From Bacillota bacterium (GTDB taxonomy: Bacteria; Bacillota; Dehalobacteriia; UBA4068; UBA4997): a DNA stretch of 64,000 bases. The notes beneath the pieces were generated by a model, which searched no databases, had not been told where the DNA came from, and saw only the letters and a program-made list of their open reading frames with translations. The stretch spans positions 62,001 to 126,000 of the forward strand of contig JAFQHN010000024.1 of NCBI GenBank assembly GCA_017397935.1. The letters are read 5' to 3'. Below are positions 62,650-64,000 of this stretch, one piece after another (the stretch's first letter is position 1; each line of letters starts with the position of its first letter). The position numbers and the translations under genes are program-made.

Positions 62650-62680
62650 TATTTTGGCCGAAGCAGTTACAGATTTATGC
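62650..62680 (-). promoter_or_regulatory. Putative sigma-F promoter of gpr
   Basis: GCATA (62680-62676), a 16-bp spacer, then GGCCAAAATA (62659-62650), an exact fit to GGnnAnAHTR. It gives gpr a leader of about 140 nt and lies within 20 bp of the divergent zinc-ribbon gene. Confidence 0.65.
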
Positions 62681-62698
62681 GGTGTTGGAGGTGAGTTG

Positions 62699-62857
62699 AT
62701 GGAAATTCGTTGTGCGCTTTGCGGCAAAAAAATGGAAATAAACAAAATGGACAAAAATTTTGATGCGATTCGCCGTGGTGAGAAGCCAGTGATTATTTGT
62801 AATAAATGCCAATTCTCGGCAGTTTATGAGGCTAAAAAGCAAATTGAAAAGGTTTAA
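62699..62857 (+). CDS. Small zinc-ribbon protein (YlaI/DUF2197-like)
   Basis: A 52-residue product with two CxxC pairs (CALCGK and CNKC) spaced about 27 residues apart, forming a zinc ribbon. It resembles the YlaI family of Bacillota, of unknown function. ATG at 62699 follows GGAGGTG; the longer frame from 62654 would begin inside the gpr promoter. It stands alone, divergent from gpr. Confidence 0.75.
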   Translation: MEIRCALCGKKMEINKMDKNFDAIRRGEKPVIICNKCQFSAVYEAKKQIEKV

Positions 62858-63155
62858 CCATAAAATCTAAGCATAAAATTTGATGCAGATTATCAAACGG
62901 ATTACAAACAAAATTCCGCCCTTTTTTGGGGCGGAACTTTGTTTATTTGGGAGAGGAAGATCAACCGCCCGAATTGACGGCTAATCAATGCTTATTTTGG
63001 CGTCCATGGGGCTTTTTTATGCGCCAAGATTGTGATATTTTTGCTGTTGGCGTCCAAAGATGCGGAATTATGTTTTACAAACAGCAATCATCTGTGCTAT
63101 AATAATAATGTATAAGTGTTTGATATGTGCAGAGTTTAATATAAGAGGGAAATAT
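62858..63155 (+). other. Intergenic region with hairpin and repeat
   Basis: Hairpin TTCCGCCC/GGGCGGAA (62914-62936) is a weak terminator for the zinc-ribbon gene. TTGGCGTCCA occurs twice (near 62998 and 63047). The rsmD promoter follows. No gene seen. Confidence 0.5.
63074..63103 (+). promoter_or_regulatory. Sigma-A promoter of rsmD
   Basis: TTTACA (63074-63079), an 18-bp spacer, perfect TATAAT (63098-63103). Confidence 0.65.
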
Positions 63156-63737
63156 ATGCGGATAATTGCCGGTAAAAAGAGAGGGAAAATTATCAATGCA
63201 CCCAAAGGGCTGACCACCCGCCCGACAACCGACCGTGTTAAGGAGGCAATATTCAGCACCTTAAACCCGTTTTTGGCTGGGGCGGTGGTGTTGGATGCCT
63301 TTGCCGGCAGCGGTGGCTTAGGCTTGGAGGCAATATCCCGTGGTGCGGCCAGGGCGGTTTTCTGTGAGTCTGACCGCAGCGCACAAAATGTTATCCGCAA
63401 GAACATAGCAGATTGTGGCTTTGAGGAGCAATCTAAGCTGCTGTGCGGCGATACCTTGCAGCTTTTGCGGCGCACCGGCGGTTTTGATATTGTGCTGCTG
63501 GACCCGCCTTATAACCGCGGCTTGATTGCCAGGGTGGAGCAGATTTTGCTGACGCCCGATTTTTTGAACCAGGATTCGCTGGTGATGCTGGAAACATCTG
63601 CCAGTGAGCCGGAACTTTTCTTATCCTCACGCTGGCAGCTTTATAAGAGCAAAACCTACGGGGATACGGCGGTTTATTATTTTGGCTTGGCTGACTATGA
63701 TAATGATGATAGTGAGAATGATGAGGCGGAAGTATAA
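63156..63737 (+). CDS. rsmD: 16S rRNA (guanine-966-N2)-methyltransferase
   Basis: Methylates G966 of 16S rRNA using AdoMet. The 193-residue product begins MRIIAGKKRGKII, has the AdoMet motif VLDAFAGSGGLGLEAISRGA and the catalytic DPPY (VLLDPPYNRG). The C-terminus ends in an acidic tail (DNDDSENDEAEV). ATG at 63156 follows GAGGGA; the longer frame from 63060 starts upstream of the promoter. A next gene follows after 79 bp. Confidence 0.95.
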   Translation: MRIIAGKKRGKIINAPKGLTTRPTTDRVKEAIFSTLNPFLAGAVVLDAFAGSGGLGLEAISRGAARAVFCESDRSAQNVIRKNIADCGFEEQSKLLCGDTLQLLRRTGGFDIVLLDPPYNRGLIARVEQILLTPDFLNQDSLVMLETSASEPELFLSSRWQLYKSKTYGDTAVYYFGLADYDNDDSENDEAEV

Positions 63738-63816
63738 AAAACGGTTAAAATGCACTTGATGTGTTGAAAATATAACAAATAAAACGGTAATGATAAATTT
63801 TGGGAGGTATTATAAA

Positions 63817-64000
63817 ATGGATTTTGAAAGAAACGAAAGCCTGAGCGAAGGCAATATCAGCTCTATTTTGGAGGAATTGACTGAGTATATTGACAAGAGC
63901 TCTCGTGTGCCGCTGACCGGCAAGGTAATGGTAGACGGCAACTACATTTTGGAAATTGTTGATAAAATCAACGCCAAGCTGCCCGAGGAAATGAAGCAGG
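63817..64000 (+). CDS. Start of an ATPase-subunit-like coiled-coil protein, cut by window edge
   Basis: The first 61 codons are present (MDFERNESLSEGN..., then EELTEYIDKSSRVPLTGKVMVDG and INAKLPEEMKQ). This N-terminal pattern matches small coiled-coil proteins, often annotated as V-type ATPase subunit H-like, found after rsmD/coaD in Bacillota; real function unknown. GGGAGG lies before the ATG. Recognised from pattern only. Confidence 0.6.
   Translation, partial: MDFERNESLSEGNISSILEELTEYIDKSSRVPLTGKVMVDGNYILEIVDKINAKLPEEMKQ

Overview
The window is chromosomal DNA from an endospore-forming member of the Bacillota (Firmicutes), most likely an anaerobic clostridial or Negativicutes-type organism. 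The evidence is the spoIIAA-spoIIAB-sigF operon, spoIIP, the germination protease gpr next to an alpha/beta-type small acid-soluble spore protein, a SleC-like cortex-lytic protein, a SpoVID/SipL-like LysM protein and a SleL-like GH18 enzyme. These sit among housekeeping genes (lepA, murJ, rpsT, thrS, trpS, scpAB, rsmD) and full leucine and histidine operons. Genus cannot be decided from this window. There is no rRNA, tRNA, CRISPR, IS element or prophage that I can see. Coding density and base use look uniform, so it reads as core genome.

Layout. 1-2510: the end of a spore GH18 gene, then NADP-type gdhA. 2611-6073 (minus): a polar amino-acid ABC transporter operon (ATPase, binding protein, two permeases). 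6294-7143 (minus): a secreted CAP-domain protein. 7359-12233: leuA-leuC-leuD-leuB behind a strong sigma-A promoter and a 160-nt leader. 12248-13051 (minus): a small unknown gene and rpsT. 13127-20730: spoIIP, murJ, lepA, panE, then the spoIIA operon behind a near-perfect sigma-H promoter. 20960-25231: M50 protease, trpS, scpA, scpB, ilvE. 25244-27830: a three-gene cluster of SleC-like and peptidoglycan-binding proteins. 27848-35534: CoA-disulfide reductase/rhodanese, a CxxC mini-protein, hemolysin III, a HEYGH protein, metallophosphoesterase, cardiolipin synthase and a split chromate transporter. 35730-37797: thrS. 37836-42891 (minus): methionine synthase module in three genes. 42974-51858: hisZ-G-D-(56-aa ORF)-C-B-H-A-F-IE-K. 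51840-52313 (minus): tspO, overlapping hisK tail to tail. 52637-57145: ftsE-ftsX-M23 hydrolase-S41 protease-lipoprotein. 57241-60504: a P-loop protein and a SpoVID-like LysM protein. 60593-64000: DMT transporter, SASP and gpr (minus), zinc ribbon protein, rsmD and the start of one more gene.

How it fits together. Several spore genes carry by-eye matches to the expected stage-specific promoters: sigma-H before spoIIA, sigma-E before spoIIP and the SpoVID-like gene, sigma-F before gpr and sigma-G before the SASP gene. SigF made from the spoIIA operon would therefore drive gpr a few tens of kb away. The leu, ilvE and panE genes share the branched-chain keto-acid/pantothenate branch, and gdhA faces a glutamine/glutamate-type transporter.

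The least expected signals are an H-type pseudoknot-like fold at the 5' end of the his mRNA, a 56-aa ORF inside the his operon, a 10-bp-phased repeat array just upstream of the sigma-H promoter, and a large number of short (11-15 bp) tandem duplications in intergenic spacers, often across a stop codon or a ribosome-binding site. All sequence matches were found by eye; no database or folding program was run.
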